Source: JALYRV01 sp040902895
GTDB taxonomy: Bacteria > Acidobacteriota > Vicinamibacteria > Vicinamibacterales > SCN-69-37
Assembly: GCA_040902895.1 (NCBI GenBank)
Contig: JBBDWL010000062.1
Span: 78,274-142,273 of the forward strand
Reading direction: 5' to 3'
DNA: 64,000 bases
The notes beneath the pieces are model-generated. The model was not told the DNA's origin, made no database searches, and was given only the letters and a program-made list of their open reading frames with translations. A program made the translations under genes and the position numbers. This document shows, piece after piece, positions 1 through 8,499 of the stretch (the stretch's first letter is position 1; each line of letters starts with the position of its first letter).

Positions 1-1
1 C

Positions 2-2434
2 GGCACCAACCGGTTCACCGGGAGCCTGTTCGAATTCCACCGGAACGAGAACCTGCGCGCACGCGGCTTTTTCGAAAACCGCAGCCGGCCCAAGGCCGAC
101 TTCCGGCGCAACGATTTCGGCGGCAGCTTCGGCGGCCCGATCCGGCGCGACCGCGCGTTCTTCTTCACGTCGGCGGAGTTCGTGCGCGAGGTGACGGGCA
201 ATGCGTTCAATGCGACGGTCGAGACGCAGGAGCTGGTGAATTGGGTCAATGCGAACCGGCCGGGGTCGGTCGCCGCACAGCTGTTCCAGCGCTATGCCCC
301 GCCGTCGTACCCCACCACCGACCTGCGCGATCTGGGCGGACCGCTGCCGGGCACGAATCGTTGGAGCACCACCCCGGACGGCATTCCCGACGTCGGGACC
401 ATCAGCGTCGCCAACAGCGGTCCGCGGCGCGGTGAACAGCTCAACGCGCGCGCCGACTACGTGCTGCGCGGCGGCAAGGACCGGCTCAAGGGGACGTACT
501 ACCTCTCCAATATCGAGTCGCAGTTCCTGTACGTCAGGCCGCAGTTCGATCACCCATTTCCCTTCCGCAATCAGCTGTTCAATCTGGCGCATACCGCGGT
601 GCTCTCGGATCGCACGGTGAACGAAGCCACGTTCGGCTTCGTGCGCCAGCACGGCGAGGCTGGCAATCCGGCGCCCGAATCGCCGGATGCCTTCCCAGGC
701 AACGGCGTCGCACGGTTCGGCGTGGAGTTCTGGCATCCCATCGACTTCACGCAGAACAACTTCGAGATTCGCAACACGCTCACGATGAACCGCGGGCGGC
801 ACTCGTTCCGTGTGGGCGGCGAGCTGCGCCACGGGCGCGACGGCGCCACGCTGCATCACTGGGAGCGTCCGAGCTATGGGTTCCAGAGCATTCTCGACTT
901 CATCGACGACGAGCCGTTCAGTGAGGATCGCGCGGTGGATCCGGCGACCGGCCTGCCCACGACCGCCTACGGGCTGTACATCACCAATGAGTGGGGACTG
1001 TTCATTCAGGACAACTGGAAGGTGCGGCCGAATCTTACGCTCAATCTCGGCCTTCGGTACGAGAACTTCGGCAGTCCGACGAAGGCCGACATTCCGTACA
1101 ACGGGATCATCCTTGGACCCGGCGCGACGCGCCAGGACCAGATGGTCGGCGCCCGCGTTGGCACCGTCGACAAACTGCATGAGACCGACTGGAACAACTT
1201 CGCGCCGCGGTTCGGGATCACCTGGGATCCGACGTCGGAGGGACGGTTCGTGCTGCGCGGCGGCGGCGGCATCTCCTACAACCGCATCAACAACACCGTG
1301 TACTCGGACGAGCGGTTGAATCCGCCGCAGTTTGCGCACGCGTTCGGATCGGTACAGGACGGCACGCCGATCGTGTACTCGCTCGGCCCCGACTTTGCGC
1401 GCAACACCGCGCTCGGCCGCGGCGTCGATCCGCGCGGCGGCATTGTCGGCGCCCGCGTCAGCCTGCGCGTCGTCGATCCGGAGCTCGAGATTCCGGAATA
1501 CTACAACTGGTTCGCGGGCCTGCAGTATCAGCTGCCGTGGCGGTTCGTTATCGACGCGACGTACAACGGCAGCGCCGGACGGAAGCTGATGAACGGCGAT
1601 GGCCCTGGCGGCGAAGACTACAACCGGTTTTCGGGTGATCTGCTTGACGGACGGCGCGATCGGCTCAACCCGAGCTTTGCAACCGTGGGACTGAACGAGA
1701 GCCGCGTGAAATCCAATTACCACGGGTTCTCGCTGCAGCTGCAGCGGCGGTACTCAGGAGGTTTCGCGTTCCAGAGCGTCTACACGCTGGGTTTCGCGAA
1801 GGACGGAGACGGCACCGCGATGATCGTCGAGCGTCCGGAGCTTGACTACGGGTGGGCTGACGGCGACGTGCGGCATCGCGTGGCGATGAACTTCGTCTGG
1901 GAGATTCCGTATCGTCCGTCGCACCGGATTCTGAAGGCGGTCCTCGGCGGGTGGCAGCTCAATGGCCTGGCCATTCTGCAGTCGGGCGCGCCATTCACCG
2001 TGATTTGCTCGTTCGCGTATCCGAGGTGTGATTTCAACGCGGACGGCGTCAACAACGACCGCGTCAACCTGCCGGGCTTCGGCACCGACTTCGGCTCGCC
2101 GACGCAAGCCGAGTGGTTCGCGGGCGTGTTGAATGCGGCGGACTTTCCCCTGCCGGCTCAGGGAGAGGTCGCGAATCAGGAGCGCAACGCGTTCCGCGGC
2201 CCGGGATTCAGGAACGCCGACCTGTCCCTGGTGAAGAACTTCCCGATGGCCATCGGCGCGCGCGGGTCGACACTGCAGATGCGGCTCGAGGCCTTCAATG
2301 CGTTCAACTGGGTCAACCTCAACAACCCGGTGACCGCAGTGAACAACCCCAGCTTCGGGCGCGTGACGAGCGTGCGCGGCGGTGGCACCGGCGGACCGAG
2401 GCTGGTGCAGGTAGGGCTGAGGTTTTCGTTCTAA
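2..2434 (+). CDS. Oar-like TonB-dependent outer-membrane receptor, 3' part
   Basis: The frame is open from the left window edge, so the signal peptide, carboxypeptidase-like N-terminal domain and TonB box lie outside. The visible part opens inside the plug with NDFGGSFGGPIRRDRAFFF, a hallmark of the very large Oar/SusC-like receptors of Acidobacteria. The rest is a beta-barrel with alternating aromatic strands, ending in VQVGLRFSF with the C-terminal Phe typical of BAM-inserted barrels. By family, it should take up a large substrate across the outer membrane using TonB energy. The secreted GH127 enzyme downstream suggests an oligosaccharide ligand, which is inference. An in-frame ATG exists at 182, but coding continuity upstream shows it is not the start. 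Confidence 0.9.
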   Translation, partial: GTNRFTGSLFEFHRNENLRARGFFENRSRPKADFRRNDFGGSFGGPIRRDRAFFFTSAEFVREVTGNAFNATVETQELVNWVNANRPGSVAAQLFQRYAPPSYPTTDLRDLGGPLPGTNRWSTTPDGIPDVGTISVANSGPRRGEQLNARADYVLRGGKDRLKGTYYLSNIESQFLYVRPQFDHPFPFRNQLFNLAHTAVLSDRTVNEATFGFVRQHGEAGNPAPESPDAFPGNGVARFGVEFWHPIDFTQNNFEIRNTLTMNRGRHSFRVGGELRHGRDGATLHHWERPSYGFQSILDFIDDEPFSEDRAVDPATGLPTTAYGLYITNEWGLFIQDNWKVRPNLTLNLGLRYENFGSPTKADIPYNGIILGPGATRQDQMVGARVGTVDKLHETDWNNFAPRFGITWDPTSEGRFVLRGGGGISYNRINNTVYSDERLNPPQFAHAFGSVQDGTPIVYSLGPDFARNTALGRGVDPRGGIVGARVSLRVVDPELEIPEYYNWFAGLQYQLPWRFVIDATYNGSAGRKLMNGDGPGGEDYNRFSGDLLDGRRDRLNPSFATVGLNESRVKSNYHGFSLQLQRRYSGGFAFQSVYTLGFAKDGDGTAMIVERPELDYGWADGDVRHRVAMNFVWEIPYRPSHRILKAVLGGWQLNGLAILQSGAPFTVICSFAYPRCDFNADGVNNDRVNLPGFGTDFGSPTQAEWFAGVLNAADFPLPAQGEVANQERNAFRGPGFRNADLSLVKNFPMAIGARGSTLQMRLEAFNAFNWVNLNNPVTAVNNPSFGRVTSVRGGGTGGPRLVQVGLRFSF

Positions 2435-2438
2435 GACA

Positions 2439-2572
2439 GGCCCTAGGCGCTAGACCCTTGGCGCTCGGCATGAGCCGTCGCGGACAACGCCGCGGCGGCT
2501 TTCGATATTCAGCCGGCGGGCCGTTGTGCCCGCCGGCTCGGGCCTATGGCCCGGGGCCTAGGGCCTAGGGCT
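2439..2572. repeat. CCTAGG-rich intergenic palindromic element
   Basis: The gap between the receptor and the GH127 gene holds GGCCCTAGGCGCTAG at 2439 and an inverted, degenerate counterpart built from GGCCTAGG units at 2541-2572. Between them lies a perfect 11-bp stem, AGCCGGCGGGC / GCCCGCCGGCT, at 2511-2538 with a 6-base loop. No T-run follows the stem, so a classical intrinsic terminator is not supported. The same word family recurs at 62121-62195, so this looks like a dispersed REP-like element. Confidence 0.6.
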
Positions 2573-2594
2573 CAACAGCGATAGGATTCCCCCT

Positions 2595-5144
2595 ATGTCC
2601 CGACGCTTTACTGTCGCGCTGGCTCTAATCGGAGCCTTCACCATTGTTCTTGTCGTGACCGCGCGCACGCAGGATCCGCAGCGCCCGGCGCCCTCGGGCC
2701 GCGACTATCCCGTGCAGCCGGTGCCTTTTACCTCGGTGCGGCTCACCGACCAGTTCTGGGCGCCGCGCATCGAAACCAATCGGAAGGTGACGATTCCTGT
2801 CGCGTTCCAGCAGTGCGAGCGCACGCAGCGTGTCTATCACTTCGAGCGCGCGGCCAAGGTGCTGCGCGGCGAGCCGGTCGATGATCTGCGTCCGCCGGGT
2901 TATCCGTTCGACGACACCGATGTCTACAAGGTGATCGAAGGCGCGGCGTACACGTTGAGTGTCGTGCCCGATCCGAAGCTCGATGCGTACGTCGACGGAC
3001 TCATTGCGAAGATCGCCGCGGCGCAGGAGCCTGACGGCTATCTCTACACGACGCGCACCATCAATCCCGCGGCGCCGCACCGGTGGGCGGGCACCGAGCG
3101 CTGGCAGCGCGAGCGCGACGACAGCCACGAGCTCTACAACCTCGGGCATCTGTTCGAGGCGGCCGTGGCGCACCATCTGGCCACCGGCAAGCGGAACCTC
3201 TTCGACGTTGCGCTCAAGGCCGCCGACCTGCTCGTGAATACATTCGGGCCCGGCAAGCGATCGACGTGGCCCGGCCATCAGATCACCGAGATGGCGCTCG
3301 TGCGCCTCTATCGCGTCACCGGCAACGACAAGTACCTCGATCTGGCGAAGTTCCTGATCGACGAGCGCGGTCCCGGCCCGGATCCGTCGAAGCCGACGAT
3401 CTTCCCGAACGGCGAGCGCGCGAACCCGCGCGGTCTCGACTACAACCAGGCGCAGCAGAAGGTTGTCGACCAGTCCGAGCCGGTCGGGCATGCCGTGCGC
3501 GCGATGTACATGTATGCCGGCATGGCCGATGTCGCGGCGCTGACCGGCGACACGGCGGTGCAGGCGGCCGGCGATCGCATCTGGACGCACCTGGTCGAGA
3601 GCAAGCTGTATCTCACGGGCGGCATCGGCGCAGCAGGCGGTCACGAAGGCTTCGGGCCGCCGTTCGACCTGCCCAACATGCAGGCCTACAACGAAACGTG
3701 CGCGTCGGTGGGCATGGACTACTGGAACCATCGCCTGTTCCTGCTGCACGGCGACGCGAAGTACATCGACGTGATGGAGCGCACGCTCTATAACGGCCTG
3801 CTCTCGGGCGTGTCGCTCGACGGCAAGACCTTCTTCTATCCGAACCCGCTCGAGTCGAACGGCCAGCACGCGCGCGCCGAGTGGTTCGGCGTCGCCTGCT
3901 GTCCCGGCAACATCACGCGCTTCATGGCGTCGGTGCCCGGCTACATGTACGGCAAGACGGCCGACGCCATCTACGTGAACCTGTTCGCCGCGGGCAGCGC
4001 CGACATCGAGGTCGGCTCGCGCAAGGTGAAGGTCACGCAGGAAACGCGCTTTCCGTGGGACGGCGCGATCAACATCTCTGTCGCGCCGGCGGCGGCCTCG
4101 ACGTTCACGGTCAACGTGCGCATTCCCGGATGGACGCGCGACGAGGCCGTGCCGAGCACGCTCTATAGCTTCCGAGACAAGGCGGCCGCGCCGACGCTGT
4201 CGGTCAACGGACAGCCCGTGCCCGTGACCCTGAGCAAAGGCTACGTCGCGATCACGCGCGAGTGGAAGGCCGGCGACGCCATTCAACTGTCGCTGCCGAT
4301 GCCCGTGCGGCGTGTGGTTGCCGACGAGCGTGTGGCGGCCGATCGCGGGCGCGTCGCCCTGCAGCGCGGCCCCATCGTCTATGCCGCCGAATGGCCCGAC
4401 AATCCCGATGGCAAGGTCCGCAACATCGTGCTGTCGGATGCGCGCGCGCTGACCGCGGAATTCAAGCCGGCGCTGCTCAATGGCGTAGTCACGATTAACG
4501 GGACCGCGACAGGCCTTTCATATGACGAGAAGGGCGTGTTGCGGAAGCGCGAACAGCCGTTCGTGGCGATCCCGTACGCGACGTGGGCCAATCGCGGACG
4601 CGGACAGATGGCGGTCTGGCTTGCCCGCGAGGATTCAGCCGCGCGGCCGACGCCGTTCCCCACCGTCGCGACGACAAGCACGGTCACGGTGTCGCCGCTG
4701 CCGCGGGGCCGCGGCAAGAACCCGCGCAACATCGTCGACGGCGAAGAGCCGGCGAGCTCGGCAGATTCTTCCGCGTACTTCGACTGGTGGCCGTTGAACG
4801 GCTGCAAGCCGGGAGAGCCTCCGCCGGCAGCGGGGCAGCCTCGCCCGTGCAGCCAGGGCGAATGGATCGAAATGGCCTTCGAAAAGCCGGCCACTGTGTC
4901 ACAGACGGAGATTTACTGGTTCGACGACACCGGCCGCGGGGGCGTGCGCGTGCCGGCATCCTGGAAACTGTTTTATAAGGATGGCGATGCGTGGAAACCC
5001 GTGGAAGCGTTGACCCCATTCGGCACGGCGCGTAATAGCTGGAACAAAATTGCCTTCAAACCCGTCATGACCAGCGCCCTCCGCATCGAGCTCGTCATGC
5101 AGCCGGGTGTGTCGGCCGGCGTTCAGGAGTGGAAGGTCAAATAG
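2595..5144 (+). CDS. Secreted GH127 beta-L-arabinofuranosidase
   Basis: The 849-residue protein starts with a signal peptide (charged MSRRF, hydrophobic core to about residue 25). The catalytic domain has the GH127 (DUF1680) zinc-thiolate set: acid/base candidate E351 in HEGFG, E367 and C369 in NETCAS, and C435/C436 in ACCPGN. The spacing E-16-E-2-C and the paired cysteines match Bifidobacterium HypBA1, where the first cysteine of the pair is the nucleophile. Residues from about 690 to the end look like a discoidin/F5-8-type carbohydrate-binding module (IVDGEEPASS, then EWIEMAFEKPATVSQTEIYWFDD). It should cleave beta-linked L-arabinofuranose from plant glycans in the periplasm or outside the cell. 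Its neighbour upstream is a large TonB receptor. Family assignment is firm; exact linkage is not known. Confidence 0.88.
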   Translation: MSRRFTVALALIGAFTIVLVVTARTQDPQRPAPSGRDYPVQPVPFTSVRLTDQFWAPRIETNRKVTIPVAFQQCERTQRVYHFERAAKVLRGEPVDDLRPPGYPFDDTDVYKVIEGAAYTLSVVPDPKLDAYVDGLIAKIAAAQEPDGYLYTTRTINPAAPHRWAGTERWQRERDDSHELYNLGHLFEAAVAHHLATGKRNLFDVALKAADLLVNTFGPGKRSTWPGHQITEMALVRLYRVTGNDKYLDLAKFLIDERGPGPDPSKPTIFPNGERANPRGLDYNQAQQKVVDQSEPVGHAVRAMYMYAGMADVAALTGDTAVQAAGDRIWTHLVESKLYLTGGIGAAGGHEGFGPPFDLPNMQAYNETCASVGMDYWNHRLFLLHGDAKYIDVMERTLYNGLLSGVSLDGKTFFYPNPLESNGQHARAEWFGVACCPGNITRFMASVPGYMYGKTADAIYVNLFAAGSADIEVGSRKVKVTQETRFPWDGAINISVAPAAASTFTVNVRIPGWTRDEAVPSTLYSFRDKAAAPTLSVNGQPVPVTLSKGYVAITREWKAGDAIQLSLPMPVRRVVADERVAADRGRVALQRGPIVYAAEWPDNPDGKVRNIVLSDARALTAEFKPALLNGVVTINGTATGLSYDEKGVLRKREQPFVAIPYATWANRGRGQMAVWLAREDSAARPTPFPTVATTSTVTVSPLPRGRGKNPRNIVDGEEPASSADSSAYFDWWPLNGCKPGEPPPAAGQPRPCSQGEWIEMAFEKPATVSQTEIYWFDDTGRGGVRVPASWKLFYKDGDAWKPVEALTPFGTARNSWNKIAFKPVMTSALRIELVMQPGVSAGVQEWKVK

Positions 5145-5153
5145 GAGTTCAGG

Positions 5154-5537
5154 ATGAAAAGTCTCGCAGCGCTCGCCATTCTTCTGTTCACCCTGGCGCC
5201 TGGCCAGACGGCCGGCAATCTGACCGGCACGTGGTCCGGCACATTTACCATGATTGCTGAGGACGGCACGCCGCGTGAGATGAAAATCGAGCTGACTCTC
5301 ACGCACAAGGGCAAAGACCTGACGGGTTCCGCCGGACCCAGTGCCGAGCAGCAGTGGCCGCTCAGCAACGGTGTCGTCGCCGGCGACAAGGTGACGTTCC
5401 AGGTCCAGGAGAACTCCAACGGCCCGCTCATCAGCTTCACGCTCACGCACGCGAAAGATCGCTTGACCGGCCAGGCGTCGGGCGAAGACGACGGCCGGAA
5501 ACTCAGTGCGAAAATTGACGCCGGGCGCGTCAAGTAG
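5154..5537 (+). CDS. Small secreted protein, function unknown
   Basis: The 127-residue protein has a clear signal peptide (MKSLAALAILLFTLAPGQTAG) and a compact beta-rich body starting LTGTWSGTFTM. The LTGTWSG...LTLTHKGKDLTGSAGPS pattern resembles the N-terminal half of the protein at 38358-39188, which reads LSGSWIG...LTFDGRTVTGSGGPS. The gene starts 9 bases after the GH127 stop, so it is probably co-transcribed with it. The two seem to share a lipocalin-like or calycin-like strand pattern, but I recognise no defined family and assign no function. Confidence 0.75.
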   Translation: MKSLAALAILLFTLAPGQTAGNLTGTWSGTFTMIAEDGTPREMKIELTLTHKGKDLTGSAGPSAEQQWPLSNGVVAGDKVTFQVQENSNGPLISFTLTHAKDRLTGQASGEDDGRKLSAKIDAGRVK

Positions 5538-5540
5538 AGG

Positions 5541-5570
5541 TTGACACCCGCCTCGCGGCGCGAGTAACGT
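5541..5570 (+). promoter_or_regulatory. Probable sigma-70 promoter of the phenylalanine operon
   Basis: A consensus -35 box TTGACA lies at 5541-5546, and an 18-bp spacer separates it from TAACGT at 5565-5570, a weak -10. The predicted transcript would begin near 5577-5581, at or just before the GTG of the leader peptide. The leader mRNA would then be leaderless or nearly so, in line with the lack of a Shine-Dalgarno sequence. Confidence 0.5.
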
Positions 5571-5580
5571 CTTGACCATC

Positions 5581-5652
5581 GTGAACGCTCGCGCCGCCCG
5601 CTTTACGTACTTTTTTACGGCCTCTTTTGAGGTGAGGGTCCGGCTCGGCTAA
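5581..5652 (+). CDS. Phenylalanine leader peptide (attenuator)
   Basis: A GTG-started, 23-codon ORF contains the run RFTYFFTASF: four Phe codons (5602, 5611, 5614, 5626) and one Tyr codon (5608) within nine codons, and it ends with TAA at 5650. It sits between a TTGACA promoter and a terminator hairpin, just ahead of a chorismate-mutase-like mini-ORF and prephenate dehydratase. This is the architecture of the enterobacterial pheA and pheST leaders, where ribosome stalling at Phe codons when Phe-tRNA is scarce prevents termination. The start is assigned from composition and position. No Shine-Dalgarno is visible. Confidence 0.7.
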   Translation: MNARAARFTYFFTASFEVRVRLG

Positions 5653-5736
5653 ATTTACGATTTACAATTTCCAATTAGCTGCCACCAAAGCCCGCCTCCG
5701 AAAGGATCGCGGGCTTTTCGCTTTAAGGAGCAGAAC
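5621..5736 (+). promoter_or_regulatory. Candidate transcription attenuator upstream of pheA
   Basis: Three mutually exclusive pairings can be drawn by eye. Segment 1:2 is CCTC-TTTT-GAGG at 5621-5632, inside the leader codons. Segment 2:3, the candidate antiterminator, pairs GAGG (5629-5632) with CCTC (5695-5698), GGG (5636-5638) with CCC (5691-5693), and GG (5642-5643) with CC (5685-5686). Segment 3:4 is the terminator stem at 5687-5717. A ribosome stalled on the Phe codons would cover CCTC, free GAGG and favour 2:3. The pairings are hand-derived and energies were not computed. Confidence 0.55.
5687..5717 (+). terminator. Intrinsic terminator hairpin in the pheA leader
   Basis: A perfect 9-bp inverted repeat, AAAGCCCGC (5687-5695) and GCGGGCTTT (5709-5717), encloses a 13-base loop and runs into TTTTCGCTTT. 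It lies after the leader peptide stop and 7 bases before the AAGGAG ribosome-binding site (5725-5730) of the first structural ORF. That position fits an attenuator rather than an ordinary gene-end terminator. Confidence 0.75.
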
Positions 5737-5910
5737 GTGCCGGAAGATGCGAACAAGAACACCACCGATGGCCCCAGTCTGAGTGACTGCCAGGACCTGA
5801 TCGCTCGAATAGACGGAACCATTGCTGCGCTCGAGCGCGAGCGGATATTGCTCGAACGGCGCGCAAACGCCTTGAGCAAAGCGCCCGCAGAGCAGCGCCG
5901 TGCCGGTTAG
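5737..5910 (+). CDS. Chorismate-mutase-like mini-ORF ahead of pheA
   Basis: A GTG-started ORF of 57 residues has a strong AAGGAG Shine-Dalgarno 6 bases upstream. It is mostly one amphipathic helix, DLIARIDGTIAALERERIL followed by LERRANAL, which resembles helix 1 of AroQ chorismate mutases (ID..D..L..L...R). A complete AroQ domain needs three helices and about 90 residues, so alone it is probably not a catalyst. It overlaps the pheA start by 11 bases in another frame, giving translational coupling. It could be a remnant of a CM-PDT fusion (P-protein) split by frameshift, or a small subunit or coupling peptide. The similarity is by eye and modest. Confidence 0.55.
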   Translation: MPEDANKNTTDGPSLSDCQDLIARIDGTIAALERERILLERRANALSKAPAEQRRAG

Positions 5911-6736
5911 CGCCGCAGCGCGCGACGCCGCCTATCAGGGCGCGCCTGGCGCGTACAGCGAGGTGGCCGCGCGCGATTTGCTCGGCGACAGCGCGTCGCT
6001 GCTGCCCTGCCCCACGCTCGAGGACATGTTCGACGCCGTGCGCGATGGTCAGGCGCGGCATGCCGTCGTGCCGGTTGAAAACTGCCTGACCGGCGCCGTG
6101 CCCAACGCGTACGAGCTCCTCTTTGCGCACGAACTGCAGGCAATTGGTGAAACGCAGGTCCACATCGAGCACGTGCTTGCCGCACCGCCGGGAGCGACGC
6201 TGGAAGGCATTCGCCGGGTGCTCTCGCATCCCGTGGCGCTCGCGCAGTGCCGCCGGTTCTTTGCGGAGCATCCTCGCATCGAAGCGGTGGCCGCATTCGA
6301 CACGGCCGGCGCCGTCGAGATGGTCATGCGCGTCGGGGACAGGACGAGCGCGGCGCTTGCAGCGCGCCGGACGGCGGCGATCTACGGCGCCGACGTCATC
6401 GCCGACACGCTGCAGGATCACGCCGAGAACTGGACGCGCTTTCTGCTGGTTGCGCCCGCCGGACGGATCGACGACTCGCCGGGCCCTCGAAAAGCGCTCG
6501 TCACATTCGAGCTGCCGCACACGCCCGGGGCGCTGCATCATGCGCTTGAGCCGCTGGCCGCGCACGGTCTGAATCTCACCCGCATCCAGAGCCAGCCCGT
6601 TCACGGCCGCCCGTTCGAATACCGCTTCCTGGTCGAAATGACGAGCGAGGACGGCATGACGCTCGAGAAAGGTCTCGAGGCCATGCGCATGGTGACGCGA
6701 GGGCTGAAGACGTTCGGAAATTATCATGTAGGCTGA
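5900..6736 (+). CDS. pheA: Prephenate dehydratase
   Basis: The 278-residue protein converts prephenate to phenylpyruvate, the committed cytosolic step to phenylalanine. The N-terminal PDT domain reads YQGAPGAYSEVAA, VPVENCLTGAV, LSHPVALAQC and the catalytic-site NWTRFLLV (TRF motif), followed by a C-terminal ACT domain (ALVTFELPHTPGALHHAL). The ACT effector motif, usually ESRP, is IQSQP here, and the usual VENS is VENC, so feedback by Phe may be altered. The start is GTG at 5900, inside the upstream mini-ORF. A 4-base gap leads into the TonB receptor gene. Control is probably by the leader attenuator. Confidence 0.92.
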   Translation: MPVSAAARDAAYQGAPGAYSEVAARDLLGDSASLLPCPTLEDMFDAVRDGQARHAVVPVENCLTGAVPNAYELLFAHELQAIGETQVHIEHVLAAPPGATLEGIRRVLSHPVALAQCRRFFAEHPRIEAVAAFDTAGAVEMVMRVGDRTSAALAARRTAAIYGADVIADTLQDHAENWTRFLLVAPAGRIDDSPGPRKALVTFELPHTPGALHHALEPLAAHGLNLTRIQSQPVHGRPFEYRFLVEMTSEDGMTLEKGLEAMRMVTRGLKTFGNYHVG

Positions 6737-6740
6737 GCCG

Positions 6741-8498
6741 ATGGTTCTCCTGCTGGCTTGCCTCCTTGCGTCCGGCCTCCCTCTCCATCCGCCGCAGGCC
6801 CGCCCCGTTGTTGAGGAGCGTGTCGTCGTGACCGGCACCGCGGCTCCGGTGACGGAGCGCGCACTTGGACGGCCCGTCACGGTTCTCACCCGCGGCGACA
6901 TCGAACGGTTCGGCGGCGGTGTGCTCGTCGATGTGCTGCGCCTCGCGCCGGGCGTCGACGTCCGCGCACGCGGCGAGCGAGGCGTGCAGGCCGACTTCGT
7001 CATCCGAGGCGCGAGCTTCGGTCAGGCGCTCGTGCTTCTCGACGGCATGCGGCTCAACGACGCGCAGTCGGGCCATCACAACGCCGACCTCCCGATTTCA
7101 CCGGCGTCGATCGATCGCCTCGAGGTCGTCGCCGGCGCCGCATCGTCTGCGCACGGCGCCGACGCGTTCGGCGGCACGATCAACATCGTGACGCGCCGAG
7201 GCGCGTACCGCGAGGCAACGGCGGCAGGCGGATCGTTCGAGAGTGCGCGCGGCGAGGGTGCGATCGGCTGGGGACCGCTGGGCCTGGCCGCGTCGGCATG
7301 GGGCTCGCGGTCGGGCGGCTTCATGTTCGATCGCGACCATGCGATGGGCGGCGCCCGGCTCGCCGCAGCGCCCTCCTCTGGATCGCGGATATCGGCCGCG
7401 CACCTGCGAAAGGCGTTTGGCGCCAACGGCTTCTACGGGCCATCGCCATCGAAGGAATGGACCGACCACACGCTGTTGACGGCGTCAAGCGGACGCGCGA
7501 GCGATCGCTGGTCGATCGACGCACGCGCGGCGTATCGCAATCACGGCGACCGCTTCCGGTGGGACATCGCCAGGCCGGGCTTCGCGGAAAATGTGCACCG
7601 CACAAATGCAGTGGACGCCAACGTTCGCGTGGATCGCACCTTCTCGCGCGGCAGCCGTTTGACGCTTGGAGCCGCGGGCGGCGGCGACTGGATCGCGTCA
7701 TCGAACCTTGGGGATCACACACAAGGCCGCGGATCTGCGTTCGCGCAGCTGCACGTGCCGGCCGCCTCGCGCTTCGTCATTCAACCCGCCGTTCGCGTCG
7801 ATGCGTACTCGACGTTCGGCGCGGCCGTCTCGCCGTCGATTGCCTTGTCTGGATGGACGGACCGTGGCCTGCGCCTTCGCGCGTCAGCCGGCCGCGCCTT
7901 TCGCGCGCCGACATACACCGAGCGCTATTACACCGACCCGAATCATCGCGCGCAGGCCACACTCGAACCCGAACACGGCTGGACGCTCGATGGCGGCATC
8001 GACTGGCAGCGCGCGAGCTGGACGGCCTCGGCGACGCTCTTTCGCCGCTGGGATGCGAACGTGATTGACTGGGTGCGGGCGTCAGCGGCGGAGCGCTGGC
8101 AGACGACCAACGTGCACGACGTCGACACGCATGGCGCGGAGCTGATGGTCGGCCGCGAGTTCGGCGGCGGCTTCGCGCGGCTCACGTATGCGTGGACCGA
8201 CAGCAGCGCGCCCGCGCTGACGCTCTTGTCGAAGTACGTGCTCGACTACACGCGGCACGCATTCGGCGCGCAGATCGCCGCGGAGCTTCCGGCGCGACTG
8301 CAGCTCTCGCTCCGTGCCGACCATCGGCTGCGATCGGATCGGCAGACGTACACGCTCGTCGACGCACGCCTCGCGCGCCGGCTCAATCGCGTCACGATTT
8401 TTCTGGAAGGCGCGAATCTGATTGACGAGACCTACACCGAGATTGCGGGCGTCGCGATGCCTGGGCAATCCGCCATGGCGGGCGTGACGATTCGATAG
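6741..8498 (+). CDS. BtuB/siderophore-type TonB-dependent receptor
   Basis: The 585-residue protein has a short signal peptide, then a TonB-box-like ERVVVTGTAAPVTE and a classic plug domain (VLVDVLRLAPGVDVRARG, DFVIRGASFGQALVLLDG, LEVVAGAASSAHGADAFGG, TINIVTRRG). A barrel of roughly 440 residues follows. It is much smaller than the Oar-type receptors and resembles BtuB, CirA or FepA proteins, which import cobalamin, siderophores or similar compounds. It lies 4 bases after pheA, so is probably in the same transcript. Why a receptor is tied to phenylalanine synthesis is unclear; an aromatic (catecholate) ligand is speculation. No cobalamin riboswitch is possible in so short a gap. Confidence 0.88.
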   Translation: MVLLLACLLASGLPLHPPQARPVVEERVVVTGTAAPVTERALGRPVTVLTRGDIERFGGGVLVDVLRLAPGVDVRARGERGVQADFVIRGASFGQALVLLDGMRLNDAQSGHHNADLPISPASIDRLEVVAGAASSAHGADAFGGTINIVTRRGAYREATAAGGSFESARGEGAIGWGPLGLAASAWGSRSGGFMFDRDHAMGGARLAAAPSSGSRISAAHLRKAFGANGFYGPSPSKEWTDHTLLTASSGRASDRWSIDARAAYRNHGDRFRWDIARPGFAENVHRTNAVDANVRVDRTFSRGSRLTLGAAGGGDWIASSNLGDHTQGRGSAFAQLHVPAASRFVIQPAVRVDAYSTFGAAVSPSIALSGWTDRGLRLRASAGRAFRAPTYTERYYTDPNHRAQATLEPEHGWTLDGGIDWQRASWTASATLFRRWDANVIDWVRASAAERWQTTNVHDVDTHGAELMVGREFGGGFARLTYAWTDSSAPALTLLSKYVLDYTRHAFGAQIAAELPARLQLSLRADHRLRSDRQTYTLVDARLARRLNRVTIFLEGANLIDETYTEIAGVAMPGQSAMAGVTIR

Positions 8499-8499
8499 T

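Noticed and set aside
2511..2538. Strong hairpin after the TonB receptor as terminator
   Set aside because: The stem is perfect, but no T-run follows; kept only as part of the repeat element.
2625..4286. 553-codon open frame antisense to the GH127 gene
   Set aside because: Arg-rich, low-complexity translation with no motif; a product of high GC opposite a well-supported gene.
6737..6740. Cobalamin riboswitch upstream of the BtuB-like gene
   Set aside because: Only 4 bases separate it from pheA; there is no room for a riboswitch.
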